Source: Paraburkholderia largidicola (GTDB lineage Bacteria > Pseudomonadota > Gammaproteobacteria > Burkholderiales > Burkholderiaceae). From it: DNA of 64,000 nt. Positions 8,873 through 16,633 of the stretch are shown piece after piece. A program made the position numbers and the translations under genes. The notes under the pieces were generated by a model. That model worked only from the letters and a program-made list of their open reading frames with translations. It made no database searches and had not been told where the DNA came from. Each line of letters opens with the position of its first letter. Position 1 is the first letter of the stretch. The DNA is taken from the NCBI RefSeq assembly GCF_013426895.1, contig NZ_AP023176.1, positions 2,232,001-2,296,000 of the forward strand, in the 5' to 3' direction.

Positions 8873-9621
8873 CCACATCCATCGGGTCCAAGCCAGTCAT
8901 CAACCTGAACGGCGTGAGCAAGTCGTTCGGCGCCACGAAGGTGCTCAAGGAAATCAATCTCGAAGTGCGCCCCGGCGAAGTGCTCGTGCTGATCGGCGCA
9001 TCCGGTTCGGGCAAGAGCACGGTGCTGCGCATCATGGCCGGCCTCGAAACGGCCGATTCGGGCGAAGTCTGGGTCAACGATGTTCCGCTGCACGATGTGC
9101 GCCGCGCCAAGGAAATCCGCGGCCACGTCGGCATGGTGTTCCAGCAGTTCAATCTGTTTCCGCACAAGACCGCGCTGGGCAACGTGACGCTCGCGCTGAT
9201 CAAGGCGCGCAAGATGAGTGCCGTCGACGCGCGCAAACGCGCGATGGATGTGCTCGACCGCGTGGGCCTCGCCGATCGCGCCGAACACTATCCGAGCCAG
9301 TTGTCGGGCGGGCAGCAGCAGCGTGTTGCGATTGCGCGTGCGCTGGCCGTCGAGCCCGGCATCATGTTCTTCGACGAAGCGACATCCGCGCTGGACCCTG
9401 AACTGGTCGGCGAAGTGACGGAGGTCATGCGTGGGCTCGCGCGCGACGGCATGACGATGGTCGTCGTCACGCACGAGATGGGCTTCGCGCGCAAGACGGC
9501 GGACCGCGTCGTGTTCATGGACAAAGGCGTAATCGCCGAACAGGGCGTGCCGGAAGAGATCTTCGTCACGCCGCAGAACGAACGGACGAAGCAGTTCCTG
9601 CACCGCGTGCTCGATCACTGA
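8869..9621 (+). CDS. Polar amino-acid ABC transporter ATP-binding protein
   Basis: The 250-residue cytoplasmic ATPase energises the two upstream permeases. Walker A GASGSGKS is at residues 43-50, the Q-loop [16 protein letters not shown] near 91, the ABC signature LSGGQ at 145-149, and Walker B with catalytic Glu170 in [13 protein letters not shown]. The [15 protein letters not shown] and [13 protein letters not shown] patterns are those of the GlnQ/HisP group. It closes the operon; an IclR regulator follows after about 165 nt. Confidence 0.93.
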   Translation: MTTSIGSKPVINLNGVSKSFGATKVLKEINLEVRPGEVLVLIGASGSGKSTVLRIMAGLETADSGEVWVNDVPLHDVRRAKEIRGHVGMVFQQFNLFPHKTALGNVTLALIKARKMSAVDARKRAMDVLDRVGLADRAEHYPSQLSGGQQQRVAIARALAVEPGIMFFDEATSALDPELVGEVTEVMRGLARDGMTMVVVTHEMGFARKTADRVVFMDKGVIAEQGVPEEIFVTPQNERTKQFLHRVLDH

Positions 9622-9659
9622 TCCATTACATCCATCGGCGCGTGGGACTGTGACCAGTG

Positions 9660-9680
9660 CTGCCGCGAAAAATGCGGCAG
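9660..9680 (+). terminator. Hairpin after the amino-acid ABC operon
   Basis: CTGCCGC (9660-9666) and GCGGCAG (9674-9680) form a perfect 7-bp stem with loop GAAAAAT, 39 nt after the ATPase stop. No T-tract follows, so it is either a weak or Rho-assisted terminator or an RNA-stabilising hairpin. Confidence 0.4.
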
Positions 9681-9787
9681 GCCGGCCCAAGGTCCGCTAA
9701 CCTCGCGCCGCGGAAACGCACGCTGAAGTATTTACGACGACAACACAAGAACGAACTGCGGTTCCTATCGCCGACGGAGTCTACGGA

Positions 9788-10540
9788 ATGTCTGCACCAG
9801 AATCGTCACGGGCCCGGGGCGTGGACCGCGTGATCGGCATTTTCAGGGAGCTGCATACTGCGCGGCGTCCGCTGACGATGCGGGAGTTGATCGAGGCAAC
9901 GCGTGCACCGCGTTCGAGCGTCTACGAACTGGTCACGATCCTCACGGAGGCGGGGTGGCTCGAAACGGCCGCCGACGGCAGCGTGTTTTTCGGACGCGAG
10001 ATGCACTACTACGGCGCCGATTACGCGATGCACAATGATCTCATCAGCCGCGCGCATCAGACCATACTCGGTCTCGTGCGCAAGTACGACGAGACTGCAC
10101 AACTATGCATGCTCGAAGGCAACAAGTACACGGTGGTCTTGTCGGAAAACAGCGCGCGCCCATTCAACATCACATCCGATATCGGCGTGAAGGTGCCGAT
10201 TCCATGGACGGCGACGGGTCGTCTGTTGCTTGGCCATCTCACCGACGACGACGTCCATGCGTTGATTCCAGACGAAGACTACGTGCTGGTTGACGGACGC
10301 CGTATCGCGTTCGACGACTTCATGCGGGACGTTCGCGATGCGGCAGCCCAAGGCTATTGCTGCACGGAGGGTCTGTCGATGTCGTTCCGGCTTTGCATGG
10401 CCGCTCCGGTTCGCGATCGCACTGGGTTGCCCATCGCAGCGCTGTGCTTCATGACGGGACGCGACACCGATCCGGGCCGGCGTGCCGCGATGCTCGACGA
10501 TCTGATCGCCAGCGCGAAATCGCTGTCGCAGGCAGCTTGA
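9788..10540 (+). CDS. IclR-family transcriptional regulator
   Basis: The 250-residue regulator has an N-terminal winged helix (LTMRELIEATRAPRSSVYELVTIL, about residues 29-52) and a C-terminal GAF-like effector domain (about 80-250) including the family motif PIPWTATGRLLLGHL. IclR proteins often control catabolism of aromatic acids and sugar acids. It may regulate the ABC transporter before it, or be a candidate binder of the 34-bp dyad-containing elements that begin 1.9 kb downstream. Neither link is demonstrated by the sequence. A GGAG lies about 8 nt before the ATG. Confidence 0.9.
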   Translation: MSAPESSRARGVDRVIGIFRELHTARRPLTMRELIEATRAPRSSVYELVTILTEAGWLETAADGSVFFGREMHYYGADYAMHNDLISRAHQTILGLVRKYDETAQLCMLEGNKYTVVLSENSARPFNITSDIGVKVPIPWTATGRLLLGHLTDDDVHALIPDEDYVLVDGRRIAFDDFMRDVRDAAAQGYCCTEGLSMSFRLCMAAPVRDRTGLPIAALCFMTGRDTDPGRRAAMLDDLIASAKSLSQAA

Positions 10541-10573
10541 TCTGCATCGGCTTCGAGAAGGCGATTCGCACTG

Positions 10574-10999
10574 TCATTGCCAGTCGCAACTGCCTGTGTC
10601 AGTCGCAGCGCCTGAATTCAATCCAAACGCGGTTTTCTTGCCGCTTTTCTTGTTGATATAAACCATCGAAGGGACCATCGTCCCTTGGCTCACCATCTGA
10701 TATTCACCCGTGACCTGCTTTCCATGAACCTCGACCCAGGTTGTGGTTTCTTCATCAGGAGCATTCTTGTCGAGTGTTTGTGACGTTGATTCGGCAAGGA
10801 TCAATGGAATGGCTTGTCGGGAATTCTGATATTTGACGAACCCCCACGACAACTTGCTCGACGAATCAAAATAGGTCTGCATTTCGAAATTCGTCGATTT
10901 CGCCCCTCCTGAACTAAAGCAAAAGGTATCGTGACTTATTTCGGCATGTGCGATCAAAGGGGCGAGGAGCAAAGAGGTTGTAAAGAGTAGTGCCTTCAT
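10574..10999 (-). CDS. Secreted hypothetical protein
   Basis: I do not recognise this 141-residue protein. A clear signal peptide MKALLFTTSLLLAPLIAHA is followed by a mature part with two cysteines (near the start, DTFCF, and at the end, GSCDW) that could form a disulphide, so it is probably periplasmic. The start at 10999 begins directly at the signal peptide; an ATG three codons upstream (11008) is equally possible, while the far longer frame is unlikely. It converges with the IclR gene and its AT content is higher than that of neighbours, possibly indicating a separate origin. Confidence 0.6.
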   Translation of the reverse strand: MKALLFTTSLLLAPLIAHAEISHDTFCFSSGGAKSTNFEMQTYFDSSSKLSWGFVKYQNSRQAIPLILAESTSQTLDKNAPDEETTTWVEVHGKQVTGEYQMVSQGTMVPSMVYINKKSGKKTAFGLNSGAATDTGSCDWQ

Positions 11000-11205
11000 A
11001 TGTGTCATGGGTGTGCGCAGGTACTCGAACAAAACAGAACCGCAGCGCCCAATGCAAGCTTCTCGAATTGATCTCGAACGGACGATCGACCGAATCTGGT
11101 CGAAATGGAATGGACACCGCGATAGGGTCGCCCCGTTCTCGACCCCGCGCACGAAACCTCAGCCGTCAGCGCAATGGCTTCAACAGCATCGCGTACTCCC
11201 GTTCC

Positions 11206-12384
11206 TCACTCCACGAAGGCAACACTAACGGGCGTCGACATATCGACCGCTTCTCCCGTGTCCGACACCATGCCCGTCGCGGTATCAATGCGGAACACAT
11301 TCACTTTCCCGCTACGCTGGTTAGCGACCAGCAGCCACTTCCCCGACGGATGAATCGCAAAGCCCCACGGCTTGTCGCCACCCGACGACGCGCGCTGAAT
11401 CAGCGAAAGCATCCCTGTTTCAGGATTCACGCGATAAACGACCAGTTCGTTTTCGCCGCGGTTTTCCACATACACAAAGCGCCCGTCCTGACTGATCGCA
11501 ATCTCCGCCCCGCTTTTCACACCTTGAAAGGCAACATTACTGACAGGCAACGATTGCACGAGCGTCAGGCGCGCGTTCGCCGCATCCCAGCGCAGCACCA
11601 TGACTTCCGCCGACAACTCGGTGAGCAGATAAGCGAGCGTGCCATCCGGACCAAACGCGATATGACGAGGGCCGCTGCCTGGCGGAACGACGAACGGATG
11701 TGGGCCAGCTTCATCGCCGGCCAGCAATGCGTGCGTCGCAAGGTCAAAGCGATAGATGAACACGCGATCGGCGCCGAGATCCGGAACGAGCACATAGCGC
11801 CCCGATGGATCGACGACGGCACTGTGCGCGTGCGCGCTCGCCTGTCGGCGGTTCGGGCCCGAACCAGTCTCCCTGATCGTGGATACCAGCGAGCCCAGGC
11901 TCCCATCGGCATTGACCGTGATGCTCGACACCGAGCCGCCGCCGAAATTCGCGGCAAGCAAGGTCGTCGCGGACGTGTCGAGCCAGAGATTCGTCGTGCC
12001 GCTGCCGCCAGCGAGAACCACGTTCATTTTCGTTAGCGCGCCCGTTGCGCGGTTCACTGCATAAGCGGTGACGCTGCCTTCTCGGGCGCTGTCGTCATCG
12101 ACGGCATAGAGCACGGGCAGTCGCGGATGCGCGGCGACCCACGTCGCTTTCGGCCCTTGCGCCACCGTGCCGATCGCGCTCAGCTTGCCGGTCGACGTAT
12201 CGAAGCGCAGCGCGCGAATCTCGCTATTTTGCGTGCCCACATAGACGAGATCCGTTTGCGCATCGCCCGTGCGCAGAGCGACGCTCTTGCACGCGGTGAT
12301 CAATCCCGTCAACAACGTCAGCGCGATGAACGCCGCGATGAATCCGTAACGCGTTAGCCTGTCTCTCTGGAGGGACCGAGTCAT
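11206..12384 (-). CDS. Lactonase-family seven-bladed beta-propeller protein
   Basis: The 392-residue protein belongs to the 6-phosphogluconolactonase-like beta-propeller family, which also contains fungal 3-carboxy-cis,cis-muconate cyclase, i.e. lactone chemistry of aromatic pathways. Repeated blades are visible, for example DLVYVGTQNSEIRALRFD, HPRLPVLYAVDDD, YVLVPDLGADRVFIYRFD, GPRHIAFGPDGTLAYLL, RFVYVENRGENELVVYRV and HPSGKWLLVANQRSGKVNVF. The N-terminus has a hydrophobic segment ending LITAC, a plausible lipobox with Cys32, so the protein is probably exported. The 34-bp element at 12441-12474 and its -10-like hexamer lie just upstream, linking it to the aromatic regulon. The substrate is unknown. 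Confidence 0.85.
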   Translation of the reverse strand: MTRSLQRDRLTRYGFIAAFIALTLLTGLITACKSVALRTGDAQTDLVYVGTQNSEIRALRFDTSTGKLSAIGTVAQGPKATWVAAHPRLPVLYAVDDDSAREGSVTAYAVNRATGALTKMNVVLAGGSGTTNLWLDTSATTLLAANFGGGSVSSITVNADGSLGSLVSTIRETGSGPNRRQASAHAHSAVVDPSGRYVLVPDLGADRVFIYRFDLATHALLAGDEAGPHPFVVPPGSGPRHIAFGPDGTLAYLLTELSAEVMVLRWDAANARLTLVQSLPVSNVAFQGVKSGAEIAISQDGRFVYVENRGENELVVYRVNPETGMLSLIQRASSGGDKPWGFAIHPSGKWLLVANQRSGKVNVFRIDTATGMVSDTGEAVDMSTPVSVAFVE

Positions 12385-12414
12385 CAGCGATTAGCTTCGA
12401 GAACAAATGGGCTA

Positions 12415-12474
12415 AGCGTAGTCGATATGCAATTGGGCGTCCTTGCACAAAAATCGGATTCGCTGGCATTTTTT
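12415..12474 (-). promoter_or_regulatory. 34-bp regulon element A with -10-like hexamer (lactonase)
   Basis: The element at 12441-12474 reads on the minus strand toward the lactonase gene. It matches copy B at 30 of 34 positions. Exactly 20 nt downstream (minus strand) is a -10-like TACGCT at 12415-12420, about 30 nt before the start codon. See the regulon finding for the other copies. Confidence 0.7.
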
Positions 12475-12515
12475 CGACCGATCAATGCGGCACGACGCAA
12501 CGCGAACGCTTGCGA

Positions 12516-13433
12516 CTATTGCCGCGCCGCCGCGCGGAACTGGCTCGGCGCCTGCCCCACTTCCCGGCGGAAGAAGCGCGTAAAGTACGCGGCGTCCGCG
12601 AAGCCAAGACCGAACGCGATCTGTTCCACCGACATGTTCCCAAAGATCAGATCGCGCTTGGCCTCGGTGATGATCCGTGCATGAATCATCTTGGTGGGGC
12701 TTTGCTCGGTGGCGGAAGCACAGGCTGCGCGAAGTTGAACCAGCGACACCGCCATCATCGAAGCATAGTCTTGCAACGGCAGGTTCTCGCGGTAATGCTG
12801 GTCGATCAGTTTGCGGAACCGGTCGACGAGGCGGATATCGTTGCGCGTCCCGCTTTCGCTGCCTGTCTGGTCGAGACGCGCTTCACGAAGCAACATCAGC
12901 AGCAGCGTAGTGAGCAATGCTTCCGCGCCCACCACATGACCGACCGCGTCGGACTCGACCTCATCCTTGAGGCGCTGCATCAGGCTGTAGAACGCCATTC
13001 CCGCGTCCGCGGAATCCGCGAGCGGGATCATCCGCGGTGCCGCCCACAACTCGATGAACTCGTGGAGCTTCGCGTTGACTTGCGTCAGATAGGCGACCTC
13101 GATCGTCACGACCCATCTGTCCACATCGACCTCATAGTCGAGGCCGTGAACGCATTCTGTCGGCAACAGCAATGCGCAGGGACCTTCGAACGGCACGCTG
13201 CTGCCTTCCAGGTTCATGACGCCGCGTCCGCTACGAACGAATATGACCTGACCGTAGGCCGGATGCGCGTGAGGTTCCGTTCGCCAGCGCCCCCGGTCCG
13301 TCACATGCCCGACATGCACCAACCAGTTCTCTTCCTCGGGGCGCTCAACGTACAAACGGACCTTGGGAACGGTGGTGTGCTTCGCCTTGTCGTTCCACTT
13401 GGGTTGAACCTTTGCCATGGCACTGTACGTCAT
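12516..13433 (-). CDS. AraC-family transcriptional regulator (PobR-like)
   Basis: The 305-residue protein has an N-terminal cupin sensing domain (EPHAHPAYGQVIFVRSGRG near residue 52, ELxP-like LLLPTECVHGLDYEVD near 88) and a C-terminal pair of helix-turn-helix motifs (NLPLQDYASMMAVSLVQLRAAC, then MSVEQIAFGLGFADAAYFTRFFRR, about residues 272-295). The arrangement resembles AraC-type hydroxybenzoate regulators. It is encoded inside the aromatic regulon, between element A and porin 1, and is a leading candidate to activate the five 34-bp elements. No copy of the element lies in front of its own gene. The start at 13433 follows an AGAGAG; an ATG five codons later is possible. Confidence 0.88.
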   Translation of the reverse strand: MTYSAMAKVQPKWNDKAKHTTVPKVRLYVERPEEENWLVHVGHVTDRGRWRTEPHAHPAYGQVIFVRSGRGVMNLEGSSVPFEGPCALLLPTECVHGLDYEVDVDRWVVTIEVAYLTQVNAKLHEFIELWAAPRMIPLADSADAGMAFYSLMQRLKDEVESDAVGHVVGAEALLTTLLLMLLREARLDQTGSESGTRNDIRLVDRFRKLIDQHYRENLPLQDYASMMAVSLVQLRAACASATEQSPTKMIHARIITEAKRDLIFGNMSVEQIAFGLGFADAAYFTRFFRREVGQAPSQFRAAARQ

Positions 13434-13452
13434 CGTGTCTCTCTGACGGTCT

Positions 13453-13471
13453 GGCCGACTGGGTGTCGGCC
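13453..13471 (-). terminator. Hairpin between porin 1 and the AraC gene
   Basis: GGCCGAC (13453-13459) and GTCGGCC (13465-13471) form a perfect 7-bp stem with a 5-nt loop, downstream of the porin stop on the minus strand. No T-tract follows, so termination is only possible, not shown. Confidence 0.35.
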
Positions 13472-13608
13472 GCCATCGTTATTTCAGTATCACAGGACTC
13501 GGTCCCTGCGTGATTCACCGTCTCCAGGTTGCTCCACATCTTCGCATACCGTACCGTGGGCAGCGACCTGCGATTTACCCCAACGCATGCGCCGCCAGCC
13601 TTCGGATA

Positions 13609-14634
13609 TCAGAATGCGTGCACCATTCCGAGCGTAATGCCGCGCGTATTGTTGCCGGGCGCAACCGTCACGCCCGTGTACGCCGTGCCGTTCAGCGTGA
13701 AGTGCGCCTGATTCCGGTTCTGGATGAAGCCGGCCGATGCGTAAAGCGTCGTGACCTTGGAAAGAAAGTGTTCGTAAGCAAGACCGACTTGTTGAGCGTT
13801 ATTTCCCTGACCCGTTCTATCGTGCGCATAACCGTACAGCAGCGCTACCGAGTCGGCGGGACTGAGCAGATACGACCCCGATGCTTCGTAGACGTCGCGC
13901 TTCGTGCTGTCGTCGGTCTGCCGCTCCGTGTGGTACGCCAGATAGAAGCGCGCAGCCCCCACTCCAACAGACGCACCGGCGTTGAAAATTTTCAGTATCG
14001 AGGTTCCGGCCGCGTTGGCGGCCTGCTCATAGCCAGCCGCTGCGCGGAACGGCCCGTTCACATAGCGGACAGCCGCGTTATAGAACTGCAATCCGTTTGT
14101 GGGCTTTGTCGTCGAATCGCGCATGGCGACCATGAACTGCGCAGTCAGGCCGTAGACCGTCGGCGTGAAGTAGGAAATCGCGTTGTTGACGCGCACGGTC
14201 AGGCTGTTGAAGTTGTTCATCGGCGACGCGACACTCATCACTGCAAGCGGGTCGAGTTCGGGGTTCATGAAGATGTACTGAGGCGTGTTCTGAAGGCCAA
14301 AGCGCATCTCACCGAAGCCACCCGACATGCCGACCCATGCCTGTCGATTGAAGGCTGCGGCCGAATTCGAAGCCGCCCCCGTCACGCCTGAAAATCCCTG
14401 CTCCAGTTGAAAGTTGACATGCAGGCCGCCACCGATATCCTCGCTGCCTTTCAATCCATATCGGCTCGCGAACAGTCCGCCTGATACCGCACGCGTCACA
14501 GATCCCGTGCCCGGATTCTGATACTCGATGCCATTGTCGATCACGCCGTATAGCGTGACCGACGATTGCGCATGTGCAACGTTGACGGCGCACACACTCG
14601 CGACGCCCGATGCGATAACGATCAGCTTCTTCAT
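13609..14634 (-). CDS. Gram-negative trimeric porin (regulon porin 1)
   Basis: The 341-residue outer-membrane general porin has signal peptide MKKLIVIASGVASVCAVNVAHA, first strand SSVTLYGVIDNGIEYQ and a C-terminal strand ending in Phe (GITLGMVHAF), as required for BAM-mediated assembly. The PEFGxLxFG-like constriction region is present as GGFGEMRFGLQNTP. A close paralogue of the same length is encoded at 27663. The 34-bp element B and its hexamer lie about 320 nt upstream, giving a long untranslated leader. The likely role is uptake of the small acidic substrate degraded by the cluster, inferred from the shared element. The 21-codon upstream extension of the frame is rejected because the signal peptide starts at 14634. 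Confidence 0.93.
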   Translation of the reverse strand: MKKLIVIASGVASVCAVNVAHAQSSVTLYGVIDNGIEYQNPGTGSVTRAVSGGLFASRYGLKGSEDIGGGLHVNFQLEQGFSGVTGAASNSAAAFNRQAWVGMSGGFGEMRFGLQNTPQYIFMNPELDPLAVMSVASPMNNFNSLTVRVNNAISYFTPTVYGLTAQFMVAMRDSTTKPTNGLQFYNAAVRYVNGPFRAAAGYEQAANAAGTSILKIFNAGASVGVGAARFYLAYHTERQTDDSTKRDVYEASGSYLLSPADSVALLYGYAHDRTGQGNNAQQVGLAYEHFLSKVTTLYASAGFIQNRNQAHFTLNGTAYTGVTVAPGNNTRGITLGMVHAF

Positions 14635-14959
14635 TTTGTCTCCAACAGTCTCTGCTTTTTCTGGAACCAGCCGGATTGGCGCGAACGCATGACTCACGAT
14701 GAAGCCATGCGCGGTTCCGTTGATTAAATTCGTAGAGCTGATTGCGTCGCTTGCGCGGCTGTGCGGCGAGACGACGGGGATACGCGGCGTCGCGTGTGTC
14801 CGGGTCGTAGAGTAGCGGGAGAAGGCGCAAGGTGTGAGCGAATGCTCATTGACCGCTCGACGGGGGCGACCTTGCTGGGCAATAGCGTCTCCTGTTGACT
14901 TCGCTCGCCGACAACCGGAAGAAGACTCCCGCCGCCGGACGCATTGTCTTGTGAGAGCA

Positions 14960-15019
14960 AGAATAGGTGCGGCCCGCTCGCGCGTCCCTACACAAAAATC
15001 AGATTCACTGGCATTTTTT
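14960..15019 (-). promoter_or_regulatory. 34-bp regulon element B with -10 hexamer (porin 1)
   Basis: The element at 14986-15019 reads on the minus strand toward porin 1. TATTCT at 14960-14965 (minus strand) follows after exactly 20 nt. There is no recognisable -35 hexamer, consistent with activator dependence. The predicted leader is about 320 nt. Confidence 0.75.
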
Positions 15020-15079
15020 ATCGACGAACAACTGACGGCGATTCGAGACGGAGACGCGTCTGCGCTTCAACACGCCACA

Positions 15080-15139
15080 CAAAAATGCCAGCGAATCTGA
15101 TTTTTGTGTAAAGGCAAACGTCGAGGCATTCAATAGTAT
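15080..15139 (+). promoter_or_regulatory. 34-bp regulon element C with -10 hexamer (Tsx-like gene)
   Basis: The element at 15080-15113 is on the plus strand and carries a perfect internal dyad CAAAAAT (15080-15086) / ATTTTTG (15100-15106). TAGTAT at 15134-15139 follows after exactly 20 nt. It matches copy B at 30 of 34 positions in inverse orientation. Confidence 0.75.
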
Positions 15140-15341
15140 TTCTTCCCACCGCGACACCCTTTTCCGTGTTGATTCGTTCAACCACACGTCGGCGGTGCGG
15201 CCGGACCGGGAGCCCGAAAGCGGCCACGCTCGATGGTCCAGACGGCTTCTCACAACTACGCCCCGAGCATCTTGCTCCTTGTTCGTCCTCCAGCAAGCTG
15301 GACAAAGCGGGATTGATAACAAATGCACATCGGACGGAGAC

Positions 15342-16325
15342 ATGAAAAACATATCGGCAGCTTTGCGCACATCGCTTCTCGGCGCAGCAATGCTCTGTTG
15401 CTTGAGCGAACCTGGATACGCGGAGGTCTACACCGCGCCCGCCGTTTCAGCGCCGCAGGATGCACCGCAGAAACCACAGACACAAACGAACACGGCTGCC
15501 CCGCTCACTGCGCCGAGTCTGAAGTCGGGCGAGGAGCCCGGCGAGCCGCCCGTGTCATGGAACGATACGTATATCGGCTATCGCTACGGCAATGACTTCC
15601 ACTATCCGGGCATGAGCGCCAAGATCGTGCAGAACATCGGCTCGCTCACGACCACGGGCGGCTTCCGGTTCGGCAGCTATGCATTCAATGTCGACTACCT
15701 CGTCTCCAACGCCGCGAATCCTGAAGCGGGCGGTCCGTCGTCAGGCGGCGCACAGGAGGTGTATAGCATCGGCCGCGTCGAACTGAGCGCAGGCAAGATT
15801 CTTGGACGGCGCGTGGGCATCGGCATCATTCGCGACGCGGGCTTCACCGTCGGCTATGAATTCGGTGCGAAGAACGACGCTTATGGGGAACGCGCACGGA
15901 TGCTCGTGTTGGGTCCGACTATCGAATTCGCGTTACCGCGCGGCTTCCTGAATCTGACGGCGGGTGCGCGAACCGAGAGCAATCACAACGGCATTACCGG
16001 CGTCGACGTGCACTTTCATACGGCATGGCACATCGAAAGCTCGTGGCTCTTTCCGTTCAGAGCCGGTCCCGTTCCATTCATTTTCCGCGGCTTCGCCAGT
16101 GTGACTGGCCCCAAAGGCAAGGACGGCTTCGGCGTCGAAACCACCACCGAATTCCTCACACGGGTCTCGCTGCTCGCGGATCTGGGCTCGTTCGCTGGTC
16201 ATCCTCGCGCGGTCTACGCCGGCGTCGGTTATGAGTATTGGCATCACATGTACGGCACGCCGACCAGCGAAACAGTCGGCACCATCACGTCCGCACCCAT
16301 GCTCATGGCAGAAATTCACTTCTGA
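15342..16325 (+). CDS. Tsx-like outer-membrane beta-barrel channel protein
   Basis: The 327-residue protein has a signal peptide ending near SEPGYAEVY, a Pro/Gln/Thr-rich linker (about residues 30-65), then a barrel starting WNDTYIGYRYGNDFHYPG and ending in Phe (MLMAEIHF). The WxDxxIGYRYG start and overall size resemble the nucleoside-specific channel (Tsx/OmpK) superfamily, so it likely forms a small substrate-selective pore. Start codon 15342 follows CGGAGA and begins directly at the signal peptide. The 34-bp element C lies about 230 nt upstream, so the gene is predicted to be co-regulated with the porins. The substrate is inferred to be an aromatic acid. Confidence 0.72.
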   Translation: MKNISAALRTSLLGAAMLCCLSEPGYAEVYTAPAVSAPQDAPQKPQTQTNTAAPLTAPSLKSGEEPGEPPVSWNDTYIGYRYGNDFHYPGMSAKIVQNIGSLTTTGGFRFGSYAFNVDYLVSNAANPEAGGPSSGGAQEVYSIGRVELSAGKILGRRVGIGIIRDAGFTVGYEFGAKNDAYGERARMLVLGPTIEFALPRGFLNLTAGARTESNHNGITGVDVHFHTAWHIESSWLFPFRAGPVPFIFRGFASVTGPKGKDGFGVETTTEFLTRVSLLADLGSFAGHPRAVYAGVGYEYWHHMYGTPTSETVGTITSAPMLMAEIHF

Positions 16326-16348
16326 TTGGCAGCGTAACTGCATGCATC

Positions 16349-16379
16349 GATTGGCGACCCGTCGAGCGGGTTGCCAATC
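16349..16379 (+). terminator. Long hairpin after the Tsx-like gene
   Basis: GATTGGCGACCCG (16349-16361) pairs with CGGGTTGCCAATC (16367-16379), a 13-bp stem with one G-T wobble and a 5-nt loop, 24 nt after the stop. No T-run follows, so it may terminate weakly or protect the mRNA 3' end. Confidence 0.5.
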
Positions 16380-16546
16380 GTCGCTGGTGCGCTCGTTAAA
16401 GCAATTAGCCAGGATTCACGCTTTCGTCAGGTCCAGACGAAAGCGGCCTGAATCGCAGCACACCACTTCCGAAGACCGTCCCTTCGAAAGCGCGGCACAA
16501 GCCGCGCTTCGCACGTCTGGGCGATAAGAAAAACTGGGCCCGATAT

Positions 16547-16564
16547 GGCGAATTCGAATTCGCC
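16547..16564. promoter_or_regulatory. 18-bp perfect palindrome upstream of the chemoreceptor promoter
   Basis: GGCG-AATTCGAATT-CGCC is fully self-complementary and ends 7 nt before the predicted sigma-28 promoter. It may be an operator for an unknown dimeric regulator. Confidence 0.4.
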
Positions 16565-16570
16565 CTGCAC

Positions 16571-16597
16571 TCAATTTATCCGGCATCCGGCCGATAA
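16571..16597 (+). promoter_or_regulatory. Sigma-28 (FliA) promoter of the chemoreceptor gene
   Basis: GCCGATAA at 16590-16597 is a perfect match to the FliA -10 consensus. Exactly 11 nt upstream is TCAATTTA (16571-16578), which matches the -35 consensus TAAAGTTT at 5 of 8 positions. Transcription would start near 16604, 30 nt before the ATG at 16634. Motility-linked control fits a chemoreceptor gene. Confidence 0.75.
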
Positions 16598-16633
16598 ATC
16601 TTGCAGAGCCCTAACGATTCCAACCGCAAGCCA

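Larger units (their letters stand above)
14635..15341. other. Divergent regulatory region between porin 1 and the Tsx-like channel
   Basis: A 707-nt region with no convincing gene. It holds two divergent copies of the 34-bp element (B at 14986-15019, C at 15080-15113) pointing outward, separated by 60 bp, and the long leaders of both flanking genes. Short frames here translate the element itself and are not genes. Confidence 0.75.
16326..16633. other. Intergenic region, Tsx-like gene to chemoreceptor
   Basis: About 308 nt without a gene but dense in symmetry: a 13-bp stem at 16349-16379, an 8-bp perfect stem CTTTCGTC/GACGAAAG at 16421-16443, a 9-bp stem AAGCGCGGC/GCCGCGCTT at 16488-16509, an 18-bp perfect palindrome at 16547-16564 and a FliA-type promoter at 16571-16597. 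Confidence 0.7.

Noticed and set aside
12427..12684. Short frames translating QKSDSLAFF and similar at several places
   Set aside because: The shared peptide is just the translation of the repeated 34-bp DNA element, not a conserved small protein.
16601..16633. TTG at 16601 as the chemoreceptor start
   Set aside because: It lies before the transcription start predicted from the sigma-28 promoter, and the ATG at 16634 begins directly at the membrane helix.
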